In this document: positions 49,478 to 59,952 of the stretch, in pieces
How positions within the stretch are numbered: position 1 is the stretch's first letter
How the letters are laid out: each line of letters starts with the position of its first letter
DNA from: an uncultured bacterium
GTDB lineage: Bacteria > Bacillota > Bacilli > Lactobacillales > Lactobacillaceae
DNA: 64,000 nt
Direction: 5' to 3'
Assembly: GCA_905214545.1 (NCBI GenBank)
Contig: CAJMMO010000002.1
Span: 62,001-126,000, forward strand
Notes under the pieces: model-generated
Seen by the model: only the letters and a program-made list of their open reading frames with translations
Told to the model about the DNA's origin: nothing
The model's database searches: none
Program-made: the position numbers and the translations under genes

Positions 49478-52400
49478 TTACTTAGAAACCTGATCATCTG
49501 ATGGTTTTTCATCGCTTGGAGCTTCGCTGCCCTCGGCATCATCAGAAGAAGTCTCTTCTTTCTTTTCTTGTTCAGCTAGTTTCTTTTTCTCTTCTTGTTC
49601 AGCCATCCGCGAGATCGAGTCGATGTTGAAGTGCTCGTTGGTGTCGTTCATGTCGCGCAGGTCGATGTCGTGGTGATCCATGTCCAAAACGCGCAGGTCC
49701 AAGCCTAAGGCTTGCAGTTCCTTAACCAAAACGCGGAATGATTCTGGGACACCAGGCTTAGGAATTCTTTCGCCCTTGACGATCGCTTCGTAAGCACGAA
49801 CACGGCCGACAACGTCGTCAGACTTGTAGGTCAGAATTTCTTGCAGCGAGTAAGCAGCACCGTAGGCTTCCAAAGCCCAAACTTCCATTTCACCGAAACG
49901 CTGGCCACCGAACTGAGCTTTACCACCCAGCGGCTGTTGGGTAACTAATGAGTAAGGCCCAATTGAACGAGCGTGGATCTTGTCGTCAACCATGTGAGTC
50001 AGCTTCAGGTAGTTCATGATCCCGACTGAAACTCTGTTGTGGAATGGTTCACCGGTCCGGCCGTCGTAGATGACGGTCTTGCCGTCCTTGTCGACGCCGG
50101 CTTCACGAACCATCTTCCAGACGTCGTCACCGGTTGCCCCATCAAAGACAGGGGTGGCAACGTGGATCCCGAGGTTCTTGGCTGCGGCACCCAAGTGCAA
50201 TTCCAGCAGCTGCCCGATGTTCATACGTGATGGCACACCCATTGGGTTCAGGCAGATGTCGACTGGCCGGCCGTCTGGCAAGTAAGGCATATCTTCTTCT
50301 GGCACAACAGCAGCGATAGTACCCTTGTTACCGTGACGACCAGACATCTTGTCGCCGACCTGGATCTTTCTCTTCTGGACGATGTAAACGCGGACCATGG
50401 TGTTGACACCAGGTGCCAGCTCGTCGCCGGCTTCGCGGGTGAAGACTTCAACCTTCTGGATGATCCCGCCGCCGCCGTGTGGTACACGCAGCGAGGTGTC
50501 GCGGACTTCTCTGGCCTTTTCGCCAAAGATAGCGTGCAGCAGACGCTCTTCGGCTGACAGCTCAGTCACACCCTTAGGGGTAACCTTGCCGACCAGGATG
50601 TCGCCGTCGCGAACTTCAGCGCCGACACGAACAACACCGGTTTCGTCCAATTCCTTCAAAGCGTCTTCGCCGACGTTAGGAATTTCCCGGGTAATTTCTT
50701 CCGGCCCCAGCTTGGTGTCGCGGGCTTCTGATTCGTAGTCCTCGATGTGGATTGAGGTGTAGACGTCGTCCTTCACCATACGTTCGGAGATCATGATGGC
50801 GTCTTCGTAGTTGTACATGTTCCAAGTCAAAAAGGCGATCAGCGGGTTTTGACCTAAGGCTAACTCGCCGTGGTCCATGGAAGGACCGTTGCCGATGACT
50901 TGACCGGCCTTGATCTTGTCGCCGGTTGAAACGTTAGGCGTCTGGTTGTAGTTCTTAGTCGCGTTTGAACGGCGGTACTTTTCAAGCTTGTACTTGTCTA
51001 AAGTGCCGTCTTCGCGTCTGATGCGGATTTCATTGGCATCGACGTATTCAACAGTACCGTCGTACTTAGCCAGCAAGGCGTCGCCTGAGTCGTGGGCTGC
51101 CCGGTATTCCATCCCGGTGCCGACGATGGCTGCGTGCGGGTTGATCAATGGTACGGCCTGACGCTGGTGGTTGGCCCCCATCAAGGCACGGTTGGAGTCG
51201 TCGTTTTCCAGGAATGGGATACATGCGGAAGTGACAGAGACGGCCTGCTTTGGAATAACGTCCATGTAGTCGATCTTGTCAGGCGAAACTTCCAAGTTGA
51301 CATCCTTGTGCCGAACCAGGACCAGCTTGTCCTTGAAGCTGCCGTCCGGGTTCAAACGGGCGTTGGCGCCGGCAACGGTGTAGTTGTCTTCGACGTCGGC
51401 AGTCAGGTAGTCGATCTTGTCGGTAACTTTGTGGGTCTTCCAGTCAACGCGGCGGTATGGGGTCTCGATGAAGCCATACTTGTTGATGATGGCGTAAGTG
51501 GCCATGGAGTTGATCAGACCGATGTTCGGGCCTTCAGGAGTTTCGATAGGACACAGACGGCCGTAGTGGGTGTAGTGAACGTCACGGACTTCATAACCGG
51601 CACGGTCACGAGACAGACCGCCAGGCCCCAAGGCTGACATACGGCGTTTGTGAGTCAGTTCGCCCAATGGGTTGTTCTGGTCCATGAACTGTGACAGCTG
51701 GGATGAACCGAAGAACTCACGGATGGAAGCAACTACCGGCCGGATGTTGATCAGCTGTTGCGGAGTGACCGTGGAGATGTCTTGGATAGACATTCTTTCA
51801 CGAACGACTCTTTCCATTCTGGCCAAGCCGATTCTGAATTGGTTTTGCAGCAATTCGCCGACACGGCGGATACGACGGTTACCCAAGTGGTCGATGTCGT
51901 CAGCTGAACCAATGCCTTCTTGCAGTGCGAAGAAGTAGTTGATGGAAGCTAAGACGTCGGCTGGGGTGATGTGCTTGACATCAGCGCCGATGTGGCCGTT
52001 AGACATCAATTTAACGACGCGGTCTGGGTTGTTCTTGGAGTAAACCTTGATTTCTTGAACGCTGATCGGTTCGCCGACAACGCCTTCCTTTGATGGTTCG
52101 TAAGTGACCATCTTGAAGTCGTCGCGGTCCAGGTACTTCTCCAATTCGTCGAGGACTGCGTGGGTCAGCACCGTGTCCTTTTTAACGATGATTTCGCCAG
52201 TGTCTGGGTCAGCCAGAGTTTCTGCCAGTTTTTGGTCAAAAAGTCTGTTCTTCAAAGACAGCTTCTTGTTGATCTTGTAGCGGCCAACCGGTGCCAGGTC
52301 GTAACGACGCGGGTCAAAGAAGCGGTTGAACAGCAACTGGCGTGAAGAATCAGTGGTCTTCGGCTCGCCTGGACGCAGGCGTTCGTAGATGTCCTTCAAG

Positions 52401-53119
52401 GCTTCGGCCACACGGGAGTCGGCAGGGTTCTTGTGCACGTCCTTTTCCAAGGTGAAGCGCAGAGAGTCGCTGTCGCCGAACATGTCGGTGATCTCGGTGT
52501 CTGAGCCAAAGCCTAAGGCACGGATCAGAACGGAGATCGGCAGCTTGCGCGTCCGGTCGATTCTGACGTAGGCCAAGTCCTTTGCGTCAGTTTCATATTC
52601 CAGCCAAGCACCCCGGTTAGGAATCACAGTGGTGCCGTAAATCGGCCGGCCATTTTTATCAAAGTCAGCGTGGTAGTAGACGCCAGGCGATCTAACCAAC
52701 TGAGAAACGATAACTCTTTCGGCACCGTTAATAATGAAGGAACCAGATTCAGTCATTAACGGCAGGTCGCCAAAGAAGACATCCTGGGTCTTGATTTCGC
52801 CAGATTCGTGGTTGGTAAGGCGCAGGGTGACGTGCATCGGTGCTGAGTAGTTAGCATCGTGCTGCCGGGCTTCTTCGACAGTATACTTCGGCTTTTGCAG
52901 CTGGTATTTGACAAACTCCAAGGACAGCTTGCCTGAGAAGTCTGAGATTGGCATGATGTCGTCAAATACTTCGTTGATCCCCTCGTCCAGGAACCATTTG
53001 TAGCTTTGAGTCTGCACATCAGTCAGATTTGGCAGCGGCAGGATCTCCTTGATCTTGGAGAAGCTCCGTCTCGTCCGACGACGGCCGTAGTTCACAACGT
53101 GTCCGAGCAAAGAAAACAT
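49478..53119 (-). CDS. rpoB: RNA polymerase beta subunit
   Basis: 1213 aa. The rifampicin region reads SQLSQFMDQNNPLGELTHKR, wild type in the residues I can compare. GRHGNKGTIAAVVPEEDMPY and the C-terminal GGKAQFGGQRFGEMEVWALE are intact. The tail is acidic and low-complexity (about the last 40 residues, rich in Glu, Lys, Ser and Asp). Confidence 0.98.
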   Translation of the reverse strand: MFSLLGHVVNYGRRRTRRSFSKIKEILPLPNLTDVQTQSYKWFLDEGINEVFDDIMPISDFSGKLSLEFVKYQLQKPKYTVEEARQHDANYSAPMHVTLRLTNHESGEIKTQDVFFGDLPLMTESGSFIINGAERVIVSQLVRSPGVYYHADFDKNGRPIYGTTVIPNRGAWLEYETDAKDLAYVRIDRTRKLPISVLIRALGFGSDTEITDMFGDSDSLRFTLEKDVHKNPADSRVAEALKDIYERLRPGEPKTTDSSRQLLFNRFFDPRRYDLAPVGRYKINKKLSLKNRLFDQKLAETLADPDTGEIIVKKDTVLTHAVLDELEKYLDRDDFKMVTYEPSKEGVVGEPISVQEIKVYSKNNPDRVVKLMSNGHIGADVKHITPADVLASINYFFALQEGIGSADDIDHLGNRRIRRVGELLQNQFRIGLARMERVVRERMSIQDISTVTPQQLINIRPVVASIREFFGSSQLSQFMDQNNPLGELTHKRRMSALGPGGLSRDRAGYEVRDVHYTHYGRLCPIETPEGPNIGLINSMATYAIINKYGFIETPYRRVDWKTHKVTDKIDYLTADVEDNYTVAGANARLNPDGSFKDKLVLVRHKDVNLEVSPDKIDYMDVIPKQAVSVTSACIPFLENDDSNRALMGANHQRQAVPLINPHAAIVGTGMEYRAAHDSGDALLAKYDGTVEYVDANEIRIRREDGTLDKYKLEKYRRSNATKNYNQTPNVSTGDKIKAGQVIGNGPSMDHGELALGQNPLIAFLTWNMYNYEDAIMISERMVKDDVYTSIHIEDYESEARDTKLGPEEITREIPNVGEDALKELDETGVVRVGAEVRDGDILVGKVTPKGVTELSAEERLLHAIFGEKAREVRDTSLRVPHGGGGIIQKVEVFTREAGDELAPGVNTMVRVYIVQKRKIQVGDKMSGRHGNKGTIAAVVPEEDMPYLPDGRPVDICLNPMGVPSRMNIGQLLELHLGAAAKNLGIHVATPVFDGATGDDVWKMVREAGVDKDGKTVIYDGRTGEPFHNRVSVGIMNYLKLTHMVDDKIHARSIGPYSLVTQQPLGGKAQFGGQRFGEMEVWALEAYGAAYSLQEILTYKSDDVVGRVRAYEAIVKGERIPKPGVPESFRVLVKELQALGLDLRVLDMDHHDIDLRDMNDTNEHFNIDSISRMAEQEEKKKLAEQEKKEETSSDDAEGSEAPSDEKPSDDQVSK

Positions 53120-53280
53120 CCTTTCTGCAGAAAAGAATAAATATTACAATTGTGTTACAAATTCAAAAAAACCGGAATTAGAGCATAAAAAAACAAAAAC
53201 AACGCGAAGTCGTTTTTGTTTTTATCATCGTACTGGACAATAGATCAGCACGATCCTGAATTTCAGCCTTTTAAACGCCC
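53120..53280 (-). promoter_or_regulatory. rpoB 5' leader with terminator-like hairpin
   Basis: About 160 bases between the promoter and the rpoB start. It contains an intrinsic terminator structure about 60 bases into the transcript, then about 75 AT-rich bases up to the ATG. A lacto-rpoB RNA motif has been described in LAB rpoB leaders; membership here is a candidate assignment by position only. Confidence 0.45.
53187..53218 (-). terminator. Terminator hairpin inside the rpoB leader
   Basis: CAAAAACGAC pairs with GTTGTTTTTG around TTCGC, followed by seven T on the minus strand. It may end transcripts from clpC, attenuate rpoBC, or both. Confidence 0.8.
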
Positions 53281-53283
53281 TAT

Positions 53284-53312
53284 AATGTAGCGCATTTTAC
53301 AGCTTTTGTCAA
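53284..53312 (-). promoter_or_regulatory. Promoter of rpoBC
   Basis: A consensus TTGACA (53307-53312) and TACATT (53284-53289) with a 17-base spacer, starting 4 bases after the clpC stop codon. Confidence 0.75.
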
Positions 53313-53315
53313 AGC

Positions 53316-55745
<2,430 letters not shown>

Positions 55746-55778
55746 ATCTTCCCACCTCTAAGTAAAATCGTGACTTAT

Positions 55779-55807
55779 ATTTTAAGAACTTTCACAGGCT
55801 TTGTAAA
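55779..55807 (-). promoter_or_regulatory. Promoter of clpC
   Basis: TTTACA (55802-55807) and TAAAAT (55779-55784), 17 bases apart. I found no CtsR heptad repeat (GGTCAAA-type) or CIRCE element around it. Confidence 0.7.
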
Positions 55808-55822
55808 ATATTTAGTATCGTT

Positions 55823-55864
55823 AAAAAAAGAGCACCCCGAATGGCAATGGGTGCTCTTTTTTTG
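55823..55864 (-). terminator. Terminator after aspA
   Basis: AAGAGCACCC pairs with GGGTGCTCTT, T run on the minus strand; ends just upstream of the clpC promoter. Confidence 0.9.
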
Positions 55865-55878
55865 CCTTTGTTTAGAAA

Positions 55879-57264
55879 TTAATTTTTGTGAACGAAGAAG
55901 TTTTGCGGTGACATTAATTGGTCGAATTCTTCTTCTGGGATCTTGCCGGCAACTAATTCTCTGATTGGCTTGCCGGTAGCTAATGCTTCCTTGATCAGCT
56001 TGGTGGTTGCTTCGTAGCCCAGAACTGGTGCTAAAGCGGTAGCAACTTCAGCTGAGCCTTCAACTTCCTTGCGGGCCCGTTCAGTGTTGACGGTCAGGCC
56101 GGTCAAGGCGTTGTCGTTCAAGGTCTTCAAAGCGGCGGTCAGGTAACGCAGGTCGCAGAAGATGTTCATGAATGACAGCGGTTCCCAAGCGTTCAGTTCC
56201 AGCTGGCCGTGGTCTGCACACAGAGCAACGGTGGCAGCGTGGCCGATAACTTGGAAGCAGACCTGGTTGCAGACTTCTGGGATAACCGGGTTAACCTTGT
56301 TCGGCATGATGGAAGAACCAGCCTGCTTGCGCGGCAGGTTGATTTCGCCGACACCGTCTTGCGGGCCGGAGTTCATGAGCCGCAGGTCGTTGCTAAGCTT
56401 GGACAAGGTAGCAGCCAAGGTAGTTAAAGTGTTGGAAACTTCTACGTAGACGTCGGAGTTTTGGATGGCGTCGATCAGGTCGTCAGCTTGCTTTAATGGC
56501 AGGCCGGTTACTTCAGACAGCTTTGGTACGATCAAACGCATGTAGTCCGGAGTAGCGTTCAAACCGGTACCAATAGCAGTCCCGCCCATTGGGATAACCA
56601 TCAAGTCGCTGATGGCGCGGTTGATTCTGACGATGTCGCGTCTGAATGCGGAAGCGTAGGCGTGGAATGAGTGGCCAAAAGTAGTAGGAACGGCATCTTC
56701 CAGCTGGGTTCTGCCCATCTTCAAGTCGTTCTTGTGCTCGTCAGCTAATCTTTCCAGGCTGTCGATGTCTTCTTGCAGCTGGTCTAACAGCTTCTTGGAG
56801 TACTTGATGATGGCCAGGTGGCCGGCAGTTGGGTAAGTGTCGTTAGTTGATTGCGACTTGTTGACGTCGTCGTTTGGGTGAACGATGGTGTAGTCGCCCT
56901 TCTTGCCGCCGAGCATTTCGATGGCTCTGTTGGCAACGACTTCGTTGACGTTCATGTTGCAGGAAGTGCCGGCACCGCCTTGGATGGCTGGCAGTTCGAA
57001 TTCTGGCTTGAACTTGTCGAAGTTTGCGTACAGGTCGTCGCAGGCCTTGATGATGGCGTCAGGAATCTTGTCGTCCTTCCAGCGGCCGGCTTCTTTGTTG
57101 GCCATCGCACAAGCCTTTTTAATTTGCAGGTAGCTCTTGATCAGCTCGTCGTCTTGGCGCAGGCATGGAATTGGGAAGTTTTCTCTGGCTCTTTCAGTGT
57201 GGACGCCGTAATAGGCATCGTCTGGAACCATTTTAGTCCCGATAGTATCAATTTCTTTTCTCAT
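55879..57264 (-). CDS. aspA: Aspartate ammonia-lyase (aspartase/fumarase superfamily)
   Basis: 461 aa. The superfamily signature is GSSIMPNKVNPV (about 316-327), followed by IPEVCNQVCFQVIGH as in aspartases rather than fumarase C. The N-terminal VPDDAYYGVHTERARENFPI and HPNDDVNKSQSTNDTYPT also fit aspartase. The reaction would be aspartate to fumarate plus ammonia, feeding a fumarate-malate route. Many LAB annotations call such genes fumC, and activity should decide. Confidence 0.82.
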   Translation of the reverse strand: MRKEIDTIGTKMVPDDAYYGVHTERARENFPIPCLRQDDELIKSYLQIKKACAMANKEAGRWKDDKIPDAIIKACDDLYANFDKFKPEFELPAIQGGAGTSCNMNVNEVVANRAIEMLGGKKGDYTIVHPNDDVNKSQSTNDTYPTAGHLAIIKYSKKLLDQLQEDIDSLERLADEHKNDLKMGRTQLEDAVPTTFGHSFHAYASAFRRDIVRINRAISDLMVIPMGGTAIGTGLNATPDYMRLIVPKLSEVTGLPLKQADDLIDAIQNSDVYVEVSNTLTTLAATLSKLSNDLRLMNSGPQDGVGEINLPRKQAGSSIMPNKVNPVIPEVCNQVCFQVIGHAATVALCADHGQLELNAWEPLSFMNIFCDLRYLTAALKTLNDNALTGLTVNTERARKEVEGSAEVATALAPVLGYEATTKLIKEALATGKPIRELVAGKIPEEEFDQLMSPQNFFVHKN

Positions 57265-57305
57265 TATTTCATGTTCCTCCGAACTAATTGCTTAATCTAA
57301 CTCGT

Positions 57306-57343
57306 ATTCTGGCAAAGACCGGCGGATAATGCAAGCACTTTCA
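57306..57343 (-). promoter_or_regulatory. Promoter of aspA with a cre-like site
   Basis: TTGCAT (57329-57334) and CAGAAT (57306-57311), 17 bases apart. The minus strand at 57330-57343 reads TGAAAGTGCTTGCA, two mismatches from the CcpA cre consensus (TGWAANCGNTNWCA), and overlaps the -35. Confidence 0.45.
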
Positions 57344-57471
57344 CAAACTTTTAAGGAAGCCTTGAAATCGGTCCCAACCAGTTGTGCCAGCGGTTGCAAT
57401 TTAGGTAAATATTTTATGCCAGGTGAGAAAAAGCCCCTAGTTTGTTCATTTGTATACATGATTTTTTAGGC
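57344..57471. other. Gene-free stretch between the aspA promoter and the tRNA terminator
   Basis: No ORF with a start and ribosome binding site, and no RNA motif that I recognise. It contains scattered A/T-rich patches (TATAC at about 57451). Confidence 0.5.
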
Positions 57472-57472
57472 A

Positions 57473-57503
57473 AAAAAAGACCCTGGTGTTGAAACCAGGG
57501 TTT
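57473..57503 (-). terminator. Terminator after tRNA-Pro
   Basis: ACCCTGG pairs with CCAGGGT around TTTCAACA, followed by C and seven T on the minus strand. Confidence 0.9.
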
Positions 57504-57505
57504 GT

Positions 57506-57582
<77 letters not shown>

Positions 57583-57612
57583 TAAAAAAAAGACTCACCG
57601 CAGTGAGCCTGT
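57583..57612 (-). terminator. Terminator between tRNA-Gly and tRNA-Pro
   Basis: GGCTCAC pairs with GTGAGTC (one G-T pair) around TGCG, then eight T on the minus strand. It ends 1-2 bases before the first nucleotide of tRNA-Pro. Confidence 0.85.
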
Positions 57613-57620
57613 GTTCTCGC

Positions 57621-57695
57621 TGGAGCGGAAGACGGGATTCGAACCCGCGACCCCCACCATGGCAAGGTGATGTTCTACCACTGAACTACTTCCGC
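57621..57695 (-). tRNA. tRNA-Gly (anticodon GCC)
   Basis: 75 bases including an encoded CCA. Acceptor GCGGAAG/CTTCCGC, D-arm GTTC/GAAC, anticodon stem TCACC/GGTGG (first pair is a T-G wobble) with loop TTGCCAT, T-arm GCGGG/CCCGT. Position 38 is T where A is more usual. Confidence 0.95.
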
Positions 57696-57707
57696 AGAAC
57701 AATTAGT

Positions 57708-57735
57708 ATTATAGCAAACACACCTTGCTTTGCAA
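57708..57735 (-). promoter_or_regulatory. Promoter of the tRNA-Gly/tRNA-Pro unit
   Basis: TTGCAA (57730-57735) and a perfect TATAAT (57708-57713), 16 bases apart, about 12 bases before the mature tRNA-Gly 5' end. Confidence 0.8.
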
Positions 57736-57764
57736 GTAGTTTTCAAAAATTAATTGCAAAAAAA

Positions 57765-58283
57765 CTAGTTTTTCTTGAACTTGGCTTGGTAAGCCGCCCT
57801 GCCGCCAGCCTCTTCCAAAGCATAGCGCTCCGGATCTTTTTTATAAAAGTCCTGGTGGTAGTCTTCCGCCGGGTAAAAGGCCGAGGCTTTTTCAATCTTG
57901 GTCACGATCGGCTTGTCAAACAGCCCGCTTTGTTCCAAAGCCTGCTTGGATTTTTCCGCAATCCTTTTCTGCTCTTCCGAATTGTAATAAATCACCGGCC
58001 GGTACTGGTCGCCGCGGTCCTGGAACTGCCCCATTGCGTCGGTAGGGTCTGCCACCTGCCAGTAAAGCTCGACGAGTTTTTCATAAGAAAACTTGTCCGG
58101 GTCAAAACTGATCTCGACGGCCTCGGTGTGGCCCGTCGTGCCCGTGCAGACTTCTTCGTAGGTGGGGTTTGCCACGTGCCCGCCCGTATAGCCGCTGACT
58201 ACTTTTTCAATGCCCGGCAGGCTGTCGAAAGGCTCGACCATACACCAAAAACAGCCGCCCGCAAAAATTGCCGTGTCTAACAT
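57765..58283 (-). CDS. msrA: Peptide methionine sulfoxide reductase MsrA
   Basis: 172 aa. FAGGCFWCMVEPFDSLPG gives the catalytic Cys11 in the GCFW motif with Cys14 beside it, then GYTGGHVANPTYEEVCTGTT. It reduces the S-epimer of methionine sulfoxide in proteins. The start is the ATG at 58281-58283 with AAGGAGGA upstream; a longer frame begins inside the promoter region. No msrB next to it. Confidence 0.95.
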   Translation of the reverse strand: MLDTAIFAGGCFWCMVEPFDSLPGIEKVVSGYTGGHVANPTYEEVCTGTTGHTEAVEISFDPDKFSYEKLVELYWQVADPTDAMGQFQDRGDQYRPVIYYNSEEQKRIAEKSKQALEQSGLFDKPIVTKIEKASAFYPAEDYHQDFYKKDPERYALEEAGGRAAYQAKFKKN

Positions 58284-58352
58284 GCTGCGTCCTCCTTGTT
58301 TTTTATAAAAAATAGCACAGCTGTTAAAAAACACCGCTAATTTTGCTCAAAC

Positions 58353-58385
58353 AAAAAAAGCTCTGGCATTAGCCAGAGCTTTTTA
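58353..58385 (-). terminator. Terminator after lysS
   Basis: AGCTCTGGC pairs with GCCAGAGCT, with A and T runs on both sides. Ends the ftsH-hslO-dusB-lysS cluster; msrA follows. Confidence 0.92.
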
Positions 58386-58392
58386 AAAGTTA

Positions 58393-59937
58393 TTAGTCCT
58401 TCTTAGCCTTTTTTGCCAAGTCAGCCTTCACTTCTGCATCAACGTCAGCAACCTTTTCAGGACGCATCGTTGGGAACAGGAGCACGTCGCGAATCGCCGG
58501 GGCGTCAGTCAGCAGCATGACCAGACGGTCAATACCGATGCCCAGACCGCCTGTAGGCGGCATGCCGTATTCCATCGCACGGATGTAGTCTTCGTCGATC
58601 ATGTCGGCTTCGTCGTTGCCGGCTTCACGTTCTTCCATTTGTGCTTCGAAACGGTGGCGCTGGTCAACCGGGTCGTTCAACTCGGAGAAGGCGTTGCCGT
58701 ATTCTTCGCCCAGGATGTAGATTTCAAACCGATCAGTGAAGCGCGGATCGTCGTGGTTCTTCTTAGCCAGCGGTGAAATTTCTACCGGGTGGCCGTAGAC
58801 AAAGGTCGGGTTGACGATGGTTTCTTCACAGTACTTTTCAAAGAAGGCGTTGATCACGTGGCCGACCTTCCAGTAGCTTTCGCAGTGGATGTCGTGTTCT
58901 TCAGCGATCTTCTTGGCTTCTTCGTCAGTCATGTGCTGCCAGAAGTCGACGCCGGTCTTTTCCTTGATCAGGTCAACCATGTGGACACGGCGGAACGGCT
59001 TGCCCAAGTCTAAGTCGTGGCCTTGGTAGTTGATCTTGCCGTCTGGGGAAACAACCTTGGCAGCGGCACGGATGATGCCTTCTGCTTCGTCCATGACGTC
59101 GTGGAAGTCCCAGTAAGCGGCGTAGGTTTCCAGCTCAGTAAATTCTGGGTTGTGGTGAGTGTCCAAGCCTTCGTTTCTGAAGACACGGCCGATTTCGTAG
59201 ACACGTTCCATGTCGCCGACAATCAGACGCTTCAAAGGCAGTTCCAGGGCAATCCGCATGTACAGGCTGATGTCCAAAGCGTTGTGGTGGGTAATGAACG
59301 GACGCGCTTCGGCACCGCCTGGGATGTTGTGGAGCACTGGGGTTTCAACTTCCAAGAAGTCTAAGCTGTTCAGATAGTCGCGGACAGCTTGGATGATCTT
59401 GGTTCTGTTGGCAAAACGCTCGTAGCTCTTGCGGTTAGTGATCAGGTCTAAGTAACGCTGGCGGTAAATCGACTCAACGTTCTGCAGGCCGGTCCACTTG
59501 TTTGGCAGCGGACGCAGCGCCTTGGACAGGAAGGTGACGTGAAGTGCACGGATCGTCAACTCGCCGGTGTCGGTCTTCATGACCTCGCCTTCGATACCTA
59601 AAAAGTCGCCCAGGTCAGATTTCTTGAAGATCTGGTAGTTGTCTTCGCCTACGATGTCTTTTCTGACGTAGATCTGGATCTTGCCAGTGCGGTCGTACAA
59701 GTCGGCAAAACCAACCTTGCCCTTGCCGCGCTTGGCCAGCATCCGGCCTGCGATCTTGGTCTTCGGCATGTCGGCGTTTAATTCTTCCTTGTCTTCAGCG
59801 CCGTATTTTTCTGCCAGGGTTTTAGCCAGGTCTTGGCGGTCAAACTTGGTCCCAAAAGGATCGATCCCGTTTTCCCGCAGCTCGTCCATCTTCTTATGGC
59901 GGTTGATAATCTGGTCATTTACTTCGTTCTTTGCCAA
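58393..59937 (-). CDS. lysS: Lysyl-tRNA synthetase (class II)
   Basis: 514 aa. N-terminal OB-fold anticodon domain (AGRMLAKRGKGKVGFADLYD) and class II core: motif 1 FLEVETPVLHNIPGGAEARP, motif 2 VYEIGRVFRNEGLDTHHNPEF, motif 3 GLGIGIDRLVMLL. 15 bases after dusB. Confidence 0.97.
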   Translation of the reverse strand: MAKNEVNDQIINRHKKMDELRENGIDPFGTKFDRQDLAKTLAEKYGAEDKEELNADMPKTKIAGRMLAKRGKGKVGFADLYDRTGKIQIYVRKDIVGEDNYQIFKKSDLGDFLGIEGEVMKTDTGELTIRALHVTFLSKALRPLPNKWTGLQNVESIYRQRYLDLITNRKSYERFANRTKIIQAVRDYLNSLDFLEVETPVLHNIPGGAEARPFITHHNALDISLYMRIALELPLKRLIVGDMERVYEIGRVFRNEGLDTHHNPEFTELETYAAYWDFHDVMDEAEGIIRAAAKVVSPDGKINYQGHDLDLGKPFRRVHMVDLIKEKTGVDFWQHMTDEEAKKIAEEHDIHCESYWKVGHVINAFFEKYCEETIVNPTFVYGHPVEISPLAKKNHDDPRFTDRFEIYILGEEYGNAFSELNDPVDQRHRFEAQMEEREAGNDEADMIDEDYIRAMEYGMPPTGGLGIGIDRLVMLLTDAPAIRDVLLFPTMRPEKVADVDAEVKADLAKKAKKD

Positions 59938-59952
59938 TTTCTTCTTCCTCTC

